Shown here: piece by piece, positions 43,797 through 52,287 of the stretch
Position numbering within the stretch: position 1 is the stretch's first letter
How the letters are laid out: the number at the start of each line of letters is the position of its first letter
Position numbers and translations under genes: made by a program
The notes under the pieces: generated by a model
Seen by the model: only the letters and a program-made list of their open reading frames with translations
Told to the model about the DNA's origin: nothing
Database searches by the model: none
Source of the DNA: Leptospira sp.
GTDB lineage: Bacteria; Spirochaetota; Leptospiria; Leptospirales; Leptospiraceae
Reading direction: 5' to 3'
DNA length: 63,671 nt
NCBI GenBank assembly: GCA_027531445.1
Contig: JAPZRK010000071.1
Coordinates: 1-63,671, forward strand

Positions 43797-44848
43797 GGAG
43801 AATTACCAGCCGACGGACCAATTGCTCTAGGAATGATCACAATATCCACTCTTCGATTTTGTCCTTTATTCTCTTTTGTAGTATTCGGGACAATTGGTTG
43901 GTACTCGCTATATCCTGCCGCCGAAAAATTTTTAGGATTTAAATTTTTATTCGAAAGCAATTGGTCTAAAACTGCCAGTGCACGTTCTGTTGATAAATGC
44001 CAATTATTTCGAAATTTAGTTTTGATGGGAACATTGTCTGTATGACCTTCAACGGATATATAATTTTCTGGATAAGAACCTAATATCTCTTTTATCTTAT
44101 CAATTGCAGGTAAAATTGTTGGTTTCAAATCTGCCGATCCGCTATCAAAGGATAATTTATCATCTATATTAATGATGAGTTTGTTGTGAAAGCGTTTCAC
44201 GCGGATGTCTCCGCTGGAAATCTCTTTTGCTAACTTTTCTTCCAATTCTTTTGCTTGGTCGGCCAAACGTTCCAATTCTCTTTTTTGATTTTTGTTCATT
44301 TGTTTGAGATTGGAAATTTCATTTTCAAGATTTCGAATTCTATCGTTCAATTCTCTTATCTTTATTTCGTATTGTTCGCGTAATGCCTGTTCTTTTTGAA
44401 GACATTGTTTTTCTTCGTCTTCCAGTTTTTTTCGAAGAGAATCAATCTCCTTTTGGTCTTTGTCTTCCCTTCGGCGTGCATCTTCTAGAATCGACTTTTC
44501 TTTGTCGGTGCCTTTCTTTTCGGCACTCCTTAACCTCATTTCCAAATCTCTTATCTTATCTGAAAAATTGTCTTGTTCTTCCTTTCGATTTCGTTTCTCC
44601 AATTCCAAATCTTCTCGCGAATTTTGTAATTGATTGCCGAGTTTTTTATTTTCATCATCAAGTTGTTTTAGGTCATTTTCGTATTGTCGTTTTAAATCTT
44701 GTAACTGTACTTCGAGAGCATATTTTTCCCGATAGAGTTGGTTGTACTCAACAGGAAAATAGATCCAATCTGCAAAAAGAGAAAAGGGAAGAAGGAAGAG
44801 AAGTAATGGAACTAGAAACAATTTGATTTGTTTATTTGTTTTCTTCAA
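43793..44848 (-). CDS. Coiled-coil OmpA-family protein
   Basis: A 351-residue exported protein. It opens at TTG with AGAGGA upstream. The signal peptide is KLFLVPLLLFLLPFSLFA. Residues about 35-215 form a long, charged coiled coil (LEVQLQDLKRQYENDLKQLD and similar). The OmpA domain (about 228-345) has LSFDSGSADLKPTILPAIDK, SVEGHTDNVPIKT, STERALAVLDQLL and NRRVDIVI, with the Asp and Arg that bind peptidoglycan intact. It could span the periplasm, as a rod anchored to the cell wall. It overlaps the upstream lipoprotein gene by 17 bases and the CDF gene by 4. Confidence 0.9.
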   Translation of the reverse strand: MKKTNKQIKLFLVPLLLFLLPFSLFADWIYFPVEYNQLYREKYALEVQLQDLKRQYENDLKQLDDENKKLGNQLQNSREDLELEKRNRKEEQDNFSDKIRDLEMRLRSAEKKGTDKEKSILEDARRREDKDQKEIDSLRKKLEDEEKQCLQKEQALREQYEIKIRELNDRIRNLENEISNLKQMNKNQKRELERLADQAKELEEKLAKEISSGDIRVKRFHNKLIINIDDKLSFDSGSADLKPTILPAIDKIKEILGSYPENYISVEGHTDNVPIKTKFRNNWHLSTERALAVLDQLLSNKNLNPKNFSAAGYSEYQPIVPNTTKENKGQNRRVDIVIIPRAIGPSAGNSP

Positions 44849-45539
44849 GATGTGTATCCTCTAGGTTTACTTTCGGTAATTTTGCCGCATTATTTTTGAT
44901 ACGTTCCCATTCAGCTGTTTTTCTGCGAGTATCTGCCTTCTTACCATTGTACTGAGCGTCAAACTTTGTTTTGTCGACAAAATCTACATCTTTAACGGTT
45001 TTTCCTTGAAATTCTTGGTATTTGACTGCGATCTCTGCGCGAACAAGTTCCAATTCCGCGATCACTTCAGCTAATTGTGCCTCTTTCATTTGCGAGAATG
45101 CCATATCCTCCGCTTGTTTTTGCATCCATGTTTCTAGCCTTGTTTCTTCTTTAGACTTTTCGAGATCTGATGCCTTTGCTTCATCTAACATTCGTTTAGC
45201 ATTGTTGCTATCGTCCTTTATCAGGAATAGCTTCTCTTTTTCACGCAAAAGTGTCGAAGTAGCAGAGTGTTTCGAAATTTTCGCTTTAGAGATTTTGATG
45301 GACTGACCATTGACTTCATTATTTTTTTTGAGAGCGGTGGTTTCGGTGTTTAGAGCGACGACTTTTTGTTTCAATACCTTTACAGCGTTTTTCTGTTCCT
45401 CATTCATCACTTCTTCACGAACGAAGGCATCGGGTACGGTGTTTAATTTAGGTTCAAAAAGGACACATTGAAAAAAAACGAGGAAAAGAAAAAAACTAGT
45501 TCGTGAAAAGATAGGGTATGGGGACATATACATAGACAT
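44832..45539 (-). CDS. Coiled-coil lipoprotein
   Basis: Not a named gene. Up to 235 residues; ATGs at positions 1, 3 and 5 are all possible. The signal peptide ends FFLFLVFFQC, with Cys as the lipid-bearing residue. The mature protein is almost all helix and heptad-like (VKVLKQKVVALNTETTALKK, EETRLETWMQKQAEDMAFSQ, LELVRAEIAVKYQEF). It ends in a charged tail. It is the first gene of an operon with a coiled-coil OmpA protein and a zinc exporter. The shared coiled-coil form suggests that the two may pair in the periplasm. Confidence 0.75.
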   Translation of the reverse strand: MSMYMSPYPIFSRTSFFLFLVFFQCVLFEPKLNTVPDAFVREEVMNEEQKNAVKVLKQKVVALNTETTALKKNNEVNGQSIKISKAKISKHSATSTLLREKEKLFLIKDDSNNAKRMLDEAKASDLEKSKEETRLETWMQKQAEDMAFSQMKEAQLAEVIAELELVRAEIAVKYQEFQGKTVKDVDFVDKTKFDAQYNGKKADTRRKTAEWERIKNNAAKLPKVNLEDTHLEENK

Positions 45540-45589
45540 GTAGTTTGTGACATAATCGTCAATAGTAAATTTTTGGAAGCAGGCGGGAC

Positions 45590-46996
45590 ATGGAAGAAGA
45601 AGTAAGTAAAGAGACCCTCTTTCGTACCAAGATAGATAAAGAAGCCGAAACGTACAATACCTTCCTTGAAGAGTTAAGTGAGGCGATCCAAGACGGACGT
45701 TCCAATTTTCTCAAAGACATGCTCGATGGGGCTCACCCTGCGGATATTGCATCCATTCTTCCCGAGCTAGACAGCGATGAGTCCCTTTATCTCTTCAGGC
45801 TTCTTTCTTCCGAAGAACAGTCTTATACTCTTATCAAAATGGACGATGAGACCTTATCTCTGTTCCTAGATGAATTAACTATCGACGAGATTTCAAAAAC
45901 ATTAAACTACATCGAAACAGATGAAACAACCTACCTTCTTTCCTATTTAGCAGACGATAAGCGAGAAAAAGTGCTTTCGGCTCTCAGCAAACGAGACTCT
46001 TTCGAAATCCGTTCCCAATTGGGATTTCGAGAATCTACTGCTGGAAGGTTAATGTCTAAGGATTTTGCGACCGCAACACTTGCTGATAACGTTCGAAAAG
46101 GTATCATCAATGTCCGTAAAAAAGCAAAAGAAATCGAAGATATATATCAAATTTATATAACAGATGACGAAGGAATTTTAAGAGGTTTCATCCCACTAAA
46201 GGATTTATTTTTAACCCCCATCAATACAAAGATTTCCAAAATCACAAACTTTTCGGTTTATTCATTCCACTATGATACGGATCAAGAAGAGGTAGCCTTA
46301 GCGTTCAAAAAGTACGATTTAGTAAGTGCCGCGGTTGTTGACGATTTGGGAAGAATCATAGGGCGATTAACTTTAGATGACATACTAGAGATTGTCGAAG
46401 AAGAAGCATCAGAAGATATACTCAGAATGGCGGGTGTATCCGAAGACGAACGACTCAGTACTCCCATTTTCCAATCTGTAAAACGAAGGATCATTTGGTT
46501 GAATGTAAATTTGTTAACAGCATTTCTGTCTTCTTCCGTCGTTGCCTTTTTTGAAGAAACGATTTCACGTATAGTTGTTCTAGCAACGTTGATGCCCATA
46601 GTTGCGGGCCTTGGTGGAAATGCTGGCACTCAATCTGTTACTGTTGTGATTCGAAATATTGCCACTGGAGATTTGACATTTTCGAATTGGTGGGAAGCAG
46701 TTCAAAAAGAGTTTATCATCGGATGTATCAACGGCATTGTTTTGGGTTCCGTGACTGGACTTATGATTTACTTCGTCAAAGGTAACATAGTACTTGGTTT
46801 CGTTGTTGGATCCGCGATGTTAGTAAATATGTTAGTTGCTTCCTTGTCTGGCTCCCTCGTACCGATTTTATTGAAAGCAATCCGTATCGATCCAGCCATT
46901 GCTTCTTCAATTTTTGTTACGGCGATGACGGATGTCTGTGGATTTTTCTTTTTTCTAGGCCTTGCAACTTTGCTTTCTCACTATCTAATAGGTTAA
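45590..46996 (+). CDS. mgtE: Magnesium transporter MgtE
   Basis: A 468-residue Mg2+ channel. The N-terminal domain has AHPADIASILPELDSDESLYL and DELTIDEISKTLNYIETDE; the CBS pair follows (SAAVVDDLGRIIGRLTLDDI); the membrane part has five helices with the conserved GLGGNAGTQSVTVVIRNIAT and MLVNMLVASLSGSLVPILL plus DPAIASSIFVTAMTDVCGF. These hold the pore Asp and the GGNAGxQ motif. The cytosolic part senses Mg2+ and closes the pore. The ATG follows a GGCGGG sequence. The 50-base upstream gap is too short for a known Mg2+ riboswitch. Confidence 0.96.
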   Translation: MEEEVSKETLFRTKIDKEAETYNTFLEELSEAIQDGRSNFLKDMLDGAHPADIASILPELDSDESLYLFRLLSSEEQSYTLIKMDDETLSLFLDELTIDEISKTLNYIETDETTYLLSYLADDKREKVLSALSKRDSFEIRSQLGFRESTAGRLMSKDFATATLADNVRKGIINVRKKAKEIEDIYQIYITDDEGILRGFIPLKDLFLTPINTKISKITNFSVYSFHYDTDQEEVALAFKKYDLVSAAVVDDLGRIIGRLTLDDILEIVEEEASEDILRMAGVSEDERLSTPIFQSVKRRIIWLNVNLLTAFLSSSVVAFFEETISRIVVLATLMPIVAGLGGNAGTQSVTVVIRNIATGDLTFSNWWEAVQKEFIIGCINGIVLGSVTGLMIYFVKGNIVLGFVVGSAMLVNMLVASLSGSLVPILLKAIRIDPAIASSIFVTAMTDVCGFFFFLGLATLLSHYLIG

Positions 46997-47046
46997 AGTT
47001 ATAATTTTTCTTGCAAGTTTTGCTCAATTATAAAGAATCAAGTAAA

Positions 47047-47679
47047 ATGCTCTTTAGAAATAGTTTTTCCATCCTTACTTTCGTATTTATACTTATTCTT
47101 CATTTATCATGCAAAACTTCTCAACCTGCGAATGTAACCACCGTATCAGAAACAATTATGGTCGGGGAATTACTCCCACCGCCGGGAGGTGACGGTGAGG
47201 TCATATACAACGAGCTAGGCGAAGTGGTTCAAAATCATTCAAATGAATTGCCATTTTTCCAAAAGAAAAGCGAGATTCCCAACGAACTATTTAGAGTGTT
47301 TATCTCATCTGATAAATACCAAATCAGGCAGATTCGAAGCTCGGACAAGATTTTAAGAAAGCCTGATTTAGGTGGAGATGAACTTGCCAAAGAAGAAGTG
47401 AAACGTTTTGATCTCATCAATTTTATTGACGACGGATACGTAGCCATTGGTTTGAATTCAAACACTGGCAAGTTGGAAACTATCGCTTTTGATAGACGCG
47501 TTCCTCGAATCAATGATATCGCAAAGTTAATTCAAAACGATGCATCCAGATGGAATTACGAACACTTATCAAAAGATGGTATGCCAACAGTTGTTAAGTT
47601 TATGATTAACTATCAGATTCGATTGTATCCTGCCAAATCGAGAGATGAAGTAAAACAAATGTTACAAAAGAAAAAGTAA
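47047..47679 (+). CDS. Lipoprotein of unknown function
   Basis: Not recognised. The ATG at 47047 (210 residues) is preferred over a TTG-like start at 47011, because the product then has a compact lipoprotein signal, SILTFVFILILHLSC. The mature part has a Gly/Pro-rich stretch (ELLPPPGGDGEVIYNELGE) and a soluble domain (LFRVFISSDKYQIRQIRSSD, FINFIDDGYVAIGLNSNTG, VVKFMINYQIRLYPAK). It lies 50 bases behind mgtE in the same direction. The function is unknown. Confidence 0.7.
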   Translation: MLFRNSFSILTFVFILILHLSCKTSQPANVTTVSETIMVGELLPPPGGDGEVIYNELGEVVQNHSNELPFFQKKSEIPNELFRVFISSDKYQIRQIRSSDKILRKPDLGGDELAKEEVKRFDLINFIDDGYVAIGLNSNTGKLETIAFDRRVPRINDIAKLIQNDASRWNYEHLSKDGMPTVVKFMINYQIRLYPAKSRDEVKQMLQKKK

Positions 47680-48660
47680 CTACCAGCTAAACTTTCCAGT
47701 TTTTGCATATTGAAAGTCTATGCCTTCCGGGATTCCTGGAACTTTCATCCCTGAATTCCCTTTTAAGTCAAATCCGGCAGTTTTTGTCTGAATGGTTTTA
47801 TACAAACCTTGGCTAATCTGCGCTATTGGAAATGCTGTTAAAATTTTGACTGTCGATTCCCGTCCATTGCTAACAATTTCCTTGGGAGTCCCTTTCAGAA
47901 AATTCTCACCACCTAACTTGAGGTCATAGTTCAAATTCTGAAAAATAAGATCAGATGCCGCTTTGTTTTCAAATTGTAGATCAAACTCGGTTTTTAAGTT
48001 TAAGTCGAGATTGGAAAGTCCCGCTGTGGCGGCGGATTTTGCACTTTGAGATTTGGATTTTCCCGAAAGTAGACCATCTAAAAAACTTAATGCCGAACTT
48101 GCAACAGCAGAGGAGTTCGATTGGGACGTGATTTCTTCTTTGGATGGCATAAGTATTTTAAAATTTTTGATATCGACACTTGGCATAACTGCAGGTATTT
48201 CCCTTTGCTTTTGGAAAGGAAACGTGATCGAATCTTGACCGATATTTGCAAGAGATGCTGGAAGAGGAACTTTCACATTGCCATTCAAAGCGACTACGAG
48301 CAAAGATTTCCCTGGTAAACTTTGATAGATTTTGATGAGATCTGTATATTTGATTTTGATTTCAAAAGGGAGTGATTTTGATTGTTTTGATTGAATCTCG
48401 CCTAGATCTGTAGAAATCCTTGATAAACGATTGCCTTCAATGTTTAAATCCATCGAGAGCAATGATTTTGGAAGACTCACCGGATAGGGATTTTCTAAGG
48501 TAGTTACCATTTTTAATGTGATTTCGGAAAGAGTAACCTCTTTGATGCTGAGCGATTCAAAAGTAAATTCGGGCCTTGGAATTTTTTCTTGTAATACACC
48601 GATAATAGAACACTGGTAAAATGAAAGAAAAACAATTATAAGAGGTAAAGAACGTTGCAT
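47680..48660 (-). CDS. LEA14/WHy-like lipoprotein
   Basis: A 326-residue lipoprotein. The ATG at 48660 is chosen because the product opens with a signal peptide ending in FLSFYQC. The mature part carries two domains of the LEA-2/WHy type, a beta-sandwich named from plant stress proteins: FTFESLSIKEVTLSEITLKM with TLENPYPVSLPKSLLSMDLN, and later FKILMPSKEEI through LNLKTEFDLQFENKAASDLI. The linker is Ser/Ala-rich. The function in bacteria is unclear. It is probably cotranscribed with the upstream exonuclease gene (31 bases apart) and converges on the previous lipoprotein gene. Confidence 0.8.
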   Translation of the reverse strand: MQRSLPLIIVFLSFYQCSIIGVLQEKIPRPEFTFESLSIKEVTLSEITLKMVTTLENPYPVSLPKSLLSMDLNIEGNRLSRISTDLGEIQSKQSKSLPFEIKIKYTDLIKIYQSLPGKSLLVVALNGNVKVPLPASLANIGQDSITFPFQKQREIPAVMPSVDIKNFKILMPSKEEITSQSNSSAVASSALSFLDGLLSGKSKSQSAKSAATAGLSNLDLNLKTEFDLQFENKAASDLIFQNLNYDLKLGGENFLKGTPKEIVSNGRESTVKILTAFPIAQISQGLYKTIQTKTAGFDLKGNSGMKVPGIPEGIDFQYAKTGKFSW

Positions 48661-48691
48661 ACCTAAACTACAATCGATGTCGCTTCGTATG

Positions 48692-49462
48692 TCAAGATAT
48701 TTGAACATCGGCAATGACAGCGGCATGGTCCGAGACGATGGGTTCACTTACGATTTTCACAGCGTTTATTTTTCCGTGAAATTCATGAGTTCCTAAAATA
48801 TAATCAATTCTCCATCCTTTGTTTTTTTCACGAGCTCCTGCTCTATAAGTCCACCAACTATAAACATCCTTGGTATTTGGATTCTTTTCACGGTACAAAT
48901 CAATCCACCCTGTTGCTAAAAAATCCGAGAGCCAGGCTCGTTCCGCGGGCAGAAAACCGCTATTTTTTTCGTTTGCTTTCGGATTGTGGATATCTATTTC
49001 CTGATGCGCAATGTTTACATCACCAACAAGTAAAACTGGTTTTTTCCCACGTTTTACGGTCTTCGAAAGCGCAAGGACTTCATCCAAAAAGGAATATTTG
49101 ATACTTTGTCTTAATTCGCCTGACGTACCTGATGGAAAATAAACGTTCCAAAATTTGAAATTGGAAAATTCTAATAAAATCGAACGACCTTCGGATTTAA
49201 AGATTCCATCTCCAAATCCTATCGTTGCTTTTTGGGGTGGGACTTTCGAAAAGATACAAACTCCACTATAGCCTGGTTTATCTGCAATGCAAGTATGACC
49301 CTGGTATCCCATTTCTTTCCAAATTTCAGTTTCAATTGCTTCTACTGGTGCCTTTGTTTCTTGGAAGGCAATTAGGTCTGGGTTTTCATTTTGGATTATG
49401 CCAAATAAGCCTTTTGACAGAGCGGAACGGATGCCATTGCAATTCAGAGTGAGTATTTTCAT
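48692..49462 (-). CDS. xthA: Exodeoxyribonuclease III
   Basis: A 256-residue AP endonuclease/exonuclease of base-excision repair. It has KILTLNCNGIRSALSKG, the metal ligand in AFQETKAP, the Tyr/His region FWNVYFPSG, LVGDVNIAHQEIDIHNP (Asp-x-Asn), and the catalytic SDHAAV near the end. The ending RIDYILGTHE is standard. Length and order are normal. The 38-base gap to the divergent cyclase gene holds the short sequence GTCGATAT twice; I see no clear promoter. Confidence 0.95.
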   Translation of the reverse strand: MKILTLNCNGIRSALSKGLFGIIQNENPDLIAFQETKAPVEAIETEIWKEMGYQGHTCIADKPGYSGVCIFSKVPPQKATIGFGDGIFKSEGRSILLEFSNFKFWNVYFPSGTSGELRQSIKYSFLDEVLALSKTVKRGKKPVLLVGDVNIAHQEIDIHNPKANEKNSGFLPAERAWLSDFLATGWIDLYREKNPNTKDVYSWWTYRAGAREKNKGWRIDYILGTHEFHGKINAVKIVSEPIVSDHAAVIADVQIS

Positions 49463-49500
49463 GACGATTTCCAGTCGATATTATACCGTTTTCGGTCGAT

Positions 49501-52278
49501 ATGTACAACAGTATGCTAGAAATTTCTCCTGATATCAGCTTTCTTTCCGAATCAAAGCTGAGATTTCTCGTCTGGGATCGACTTCCCCAAAGCCTGGAAA
49601 CATGGAATTTTCAGGATGGTTTATTCTGTTTTTACCAGACAAGAAAGTTAAAAAACAAAGAAGTTCGATTTGGAATGCCTCTTTGGGGTGTACCAAATGG
49701 TGTGAGTCATATTGAATATCCTTTTTATCAAACAGACATTATCTCTTCATATGAAAACATCGTAACTGCTTGGGGAGCAGTGCTCCATTCGCGTTCCATT
49801 TCAATTCTTGTTTCGTATGATGAAGAAATAAATGCACGATTGGAATTTGCGAAGATCCAGCTTGTAGCAAACTTAGGGGAAGGTTGGGAAGATGTTGCTA
49901 AAAACTTTTCACTTTTTGGAAGTTCCTATTTAGAGTTAGGTGAATTTTCAAAAAGTTACGCTAAGAAGCTTAATTCGAACGACACGGGATATCAAGTCAT
50001 CCCACCCATTTTGTTAATTGAAAATTTAAAGCCCAAGGAATCATCCAAACAGTTAGAGCCAGTTTCTGAAATTACAAAAACAGAAAAAACGAGTAATGTT
50101 AGTATAAATAAAATAGAAGAGAGTCACGTTGAAGTATCGACAATAGAGTCTGTCGAAAATCCGAAAGAGCGTAGTGTGATGGTTGATGAAGCCTTGCTTG
50201 AAGAGCCAATCATTTTTACGGAAAAGACTTCTCAACCGATTCAAACGGAAGCCAAAATCGAGGAAAATAAAAATCCTATAGACAACCCTTTGAAAAATTC
50301 GAGTGCAAAAATTTCGATCCAACTTAAGATGATGGCTGTCATTTCATTTTTGTTTATTCTCACAGTATCAACGATCATTTTTTTTGCTTCAGCTTTCTTT
50401 AGAAGTACAAGCGAACTTCAGTTGCGCGATAATAACCTTAGAATGGCCGAGATCGTTGGCTCCAAAGTAGGATCGGACATGTTAAGTGCCGTTGAACGTG
50501 GTAAACAGATTGCGGTAACTCTGACAACGGAAGGGATACCAGATGATCAAAAGAAGTTACTATTAAAAACTTTCTTTAGTTCAGACAAGGAGTTCATTTA
50601 TCTGGGAATCTTTGAAAAACAAGGAGAAACTCTTGTCAATAAAAAGGAAGTATTCAACGAAGAGGAATTAAAATCCACAGCATTGACGGAAGAAGATTTT
50701 CACAATGTTGTGAGCAGAAACAAATCAGCTTTTTTTGATGCTTTCTCTGGACAAGCCGTACTCATCAACTCAAGTCCAGGTTTTTTAGAACCATCTTTTG
50801 CTATAGCTATTCCTGCCGCAGAAAATGGCCAATTGGACAACATCCTTGTAATGGTAATCAAGCTAAGTAAGATCATTGGTGCTTTTGAAAAGAAAGGGAT
50901 TGAAACTACGTTTTTGGTAAATGGTTCTGGAATCATCATCGCTCACCCAAAAGAAGATTTGGTTTTATCTGCAACGGATCTTTCTTCGATGTCCATCGTT
51001 AGGACCATGCTGACAAGTGCTGCGGCAACTGGCCAAGCAAGTTACTTAGATGATGAGTTAAAAACACAATTTTTAGGTTCCTTTAAGAAAATCGGATTTG
51101 CAGATACAGGTGTTATCACAATTGTTTCTGAAGATAAAGCTTTTGAAGCAGTTTATAATATTCAAAAAAGAAATTTATACATTATGGGTATCGGTCTGTG
51201 TGGTGCGCTAATATTTGTCTTCTTTTTTTCAAAAACAATCACAAAACCCATACTACAACTTTTGACAGCTACACTTGAGATTGCTAAGGGAAATTTTAAA
51301 ATTGGAATCAAACCTTCCACGAAAGATGAGGTAGGATTATTAACTGAATATTTTATTGAAATGGGCCAAGGTCTCGAAGAACGAGAAAAAGTAAAAAACA
51401 TTCTCGGAAGTATGATCGATCCAGTCGTAGTGCAAGAAGCAATGGTCGATCTTGCCGCTTTAAAAAGGGGATCAGAGACTCTCATTACTGCCTTCTTTTC
51501 AGATGTAGCAAGTTTTTCCACGATATCAGAACAATTAAAATCGGCTGATTTGGCAGCGCTTCTAAACGAATATTTAAGTGCGATGACTTTGATATTGAAA
51601 CAACATGAAGGTGTTTTAGATAAATATATTGGAGATGCTATAGTTGGAATTTTTTCTGCACCTGTACCTGTTAGTAATCACCAACTAAAAGCTGCTCGTG
51701 CAAGTGTAGAGATGGTGGAGAAGTTAGCTGATCTACGTAGTTATTGGACAAAAAACAACCTTTATTCTAAAGAAGCGCAATCAATGGATGCTCGAATTGG
51801 TCTTAATTCCGGTTTGGCAAAAGTTGGATTTATGGGAACAGATGCTTTGGCTTCTTACACGATGATGGGCGACACGGTCAATCTAGCCGCACGACTTGAA
51901 GCCGCAGGAAAAGATTATGGGGTCAATGTTTTAATCACAGACTCGATTCAGTCTAATGTAAAGGAAGAAATGGTCACAAGATACTTGGATTTAGTTCGAG
52001 TGAAAGGGAAAAATGAGCCCGTTCGAATTCACGAGTTAATTGGTTACAGGTCTCGTACAAATCAAAATGTTCTTGAATCTGCGGCATTGTATGAAGAGGG
52101 ATTTGCCGCCTATTTAAATCGCGACTGGAATAAGGCGATTTCATTCTTCACTGATTCGGAAAAAGCGAAGGGTGTAAAGGACAAAGCAAGTCATATTCTG
52201 ATAGAACGTTGCGAATCCTACAAACAAAGCTCACCCGGTGCGAATTGGGATGGAGTATTTACGAGAACTCATAAATAG
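49501..52278 (+). CDS. Receptor-type class III adenylate cyclase
   Basis: A 925-residue membrane cyclase. An N-terminal domain of about 170 residues and a polar linker lie before the first membrane helix (about 277-300), and I match them to no family. A periplasmic sensor of about 250 residues and a second helix (about 557-580) follow, then a HAMP domain (580-632). The cyclase domain holds the metal-binding Asp668 (FSDVASFS) and Asp712 (GDAIVG). The base-selecting pair Lys708 and Asp791 points to ATP, so cAMP is the expected product. Asn794 and Arg798 complete the site. A TPR-like tail ends the protein. It is first in a three-gene unit with FecR/Fn3 and DUF5683 proteins. Confidence 0.93.
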   Translation: MYNSMLEISPDISFLSESKLRFLVWDRLPQSLETWNFQDGLFCFYQTRKLKNKEVRFGMPLWGVPNGVSHIEYPFYQTDIISSYENIVTAWGAVLHSRSISILVSYDEEINARLEFAKIQLVANLGEGWEDVAKNFSLFGSSYLELGEFSKSYAKKLNSNDTGYQVIPPILLIENLKPKESSKQLEPVSEITKTEKTSNVSINKIEESHVEVSTIESVENPKERSVMVDEALLEEPIIFTEKTSQPIQTEAKIEENKNPIDNPLKNSSAKISIQLKMMAVISFLFILTVSTIIFFASAFFRSTSELQLRDNNLRMAEIVGSKVGSDMLSAVERGKQIAVTLTTEGIPDDQKKLLLKTFFSSDKEFIYLGIFEKQGETLVNKKEVFNEEELKSTALTEEDFHNVVSRNKSAFFDAFSGQAVLINSSPGFLEPSFAIAIPAAENGQLDNILVMVIKLSKIIGAFEKKGIETTFLVNGSGIIIAHPKEDLVLSATDLSSMSIVRTMLTSAAATGQASYLDDELKTQFLGSFKKIGFADTGVITIVSEDKAFEAVYNIQKRNLYIMGIGLCGALIFVFFFSKTITKPILQLLTATLEIAKGNFKIGIKPSTKDEVGLLTEYFIEMGQGLEEREKVKNILGSMIDPVVVQEAMVDLAALKRGSETLITAFFSDVASFSTISEQLKSADLAALLNEYLSAMTLILKQHEGVLDKYIGDAIVGIFSAPVPVSNHQLKAARASVEMVEKLADLRSYWTKNNLYSKEAQSMDARIGLNSGLAKVGFMGTDALASYTMMGDTVNLAARLEAAGKDYGVNVLITDSIQSNVKEEMVTRYLDLVRVKGKNEPVRIHELIGYRSRTNQNVLESAALYEEGFAAYLNRDWNKAISFFTDSEKAKGVKDKASHILIERCESYKQSSPGANWDGVFTRTHK

Positions 52279-52287
52279 AACCCTAAA

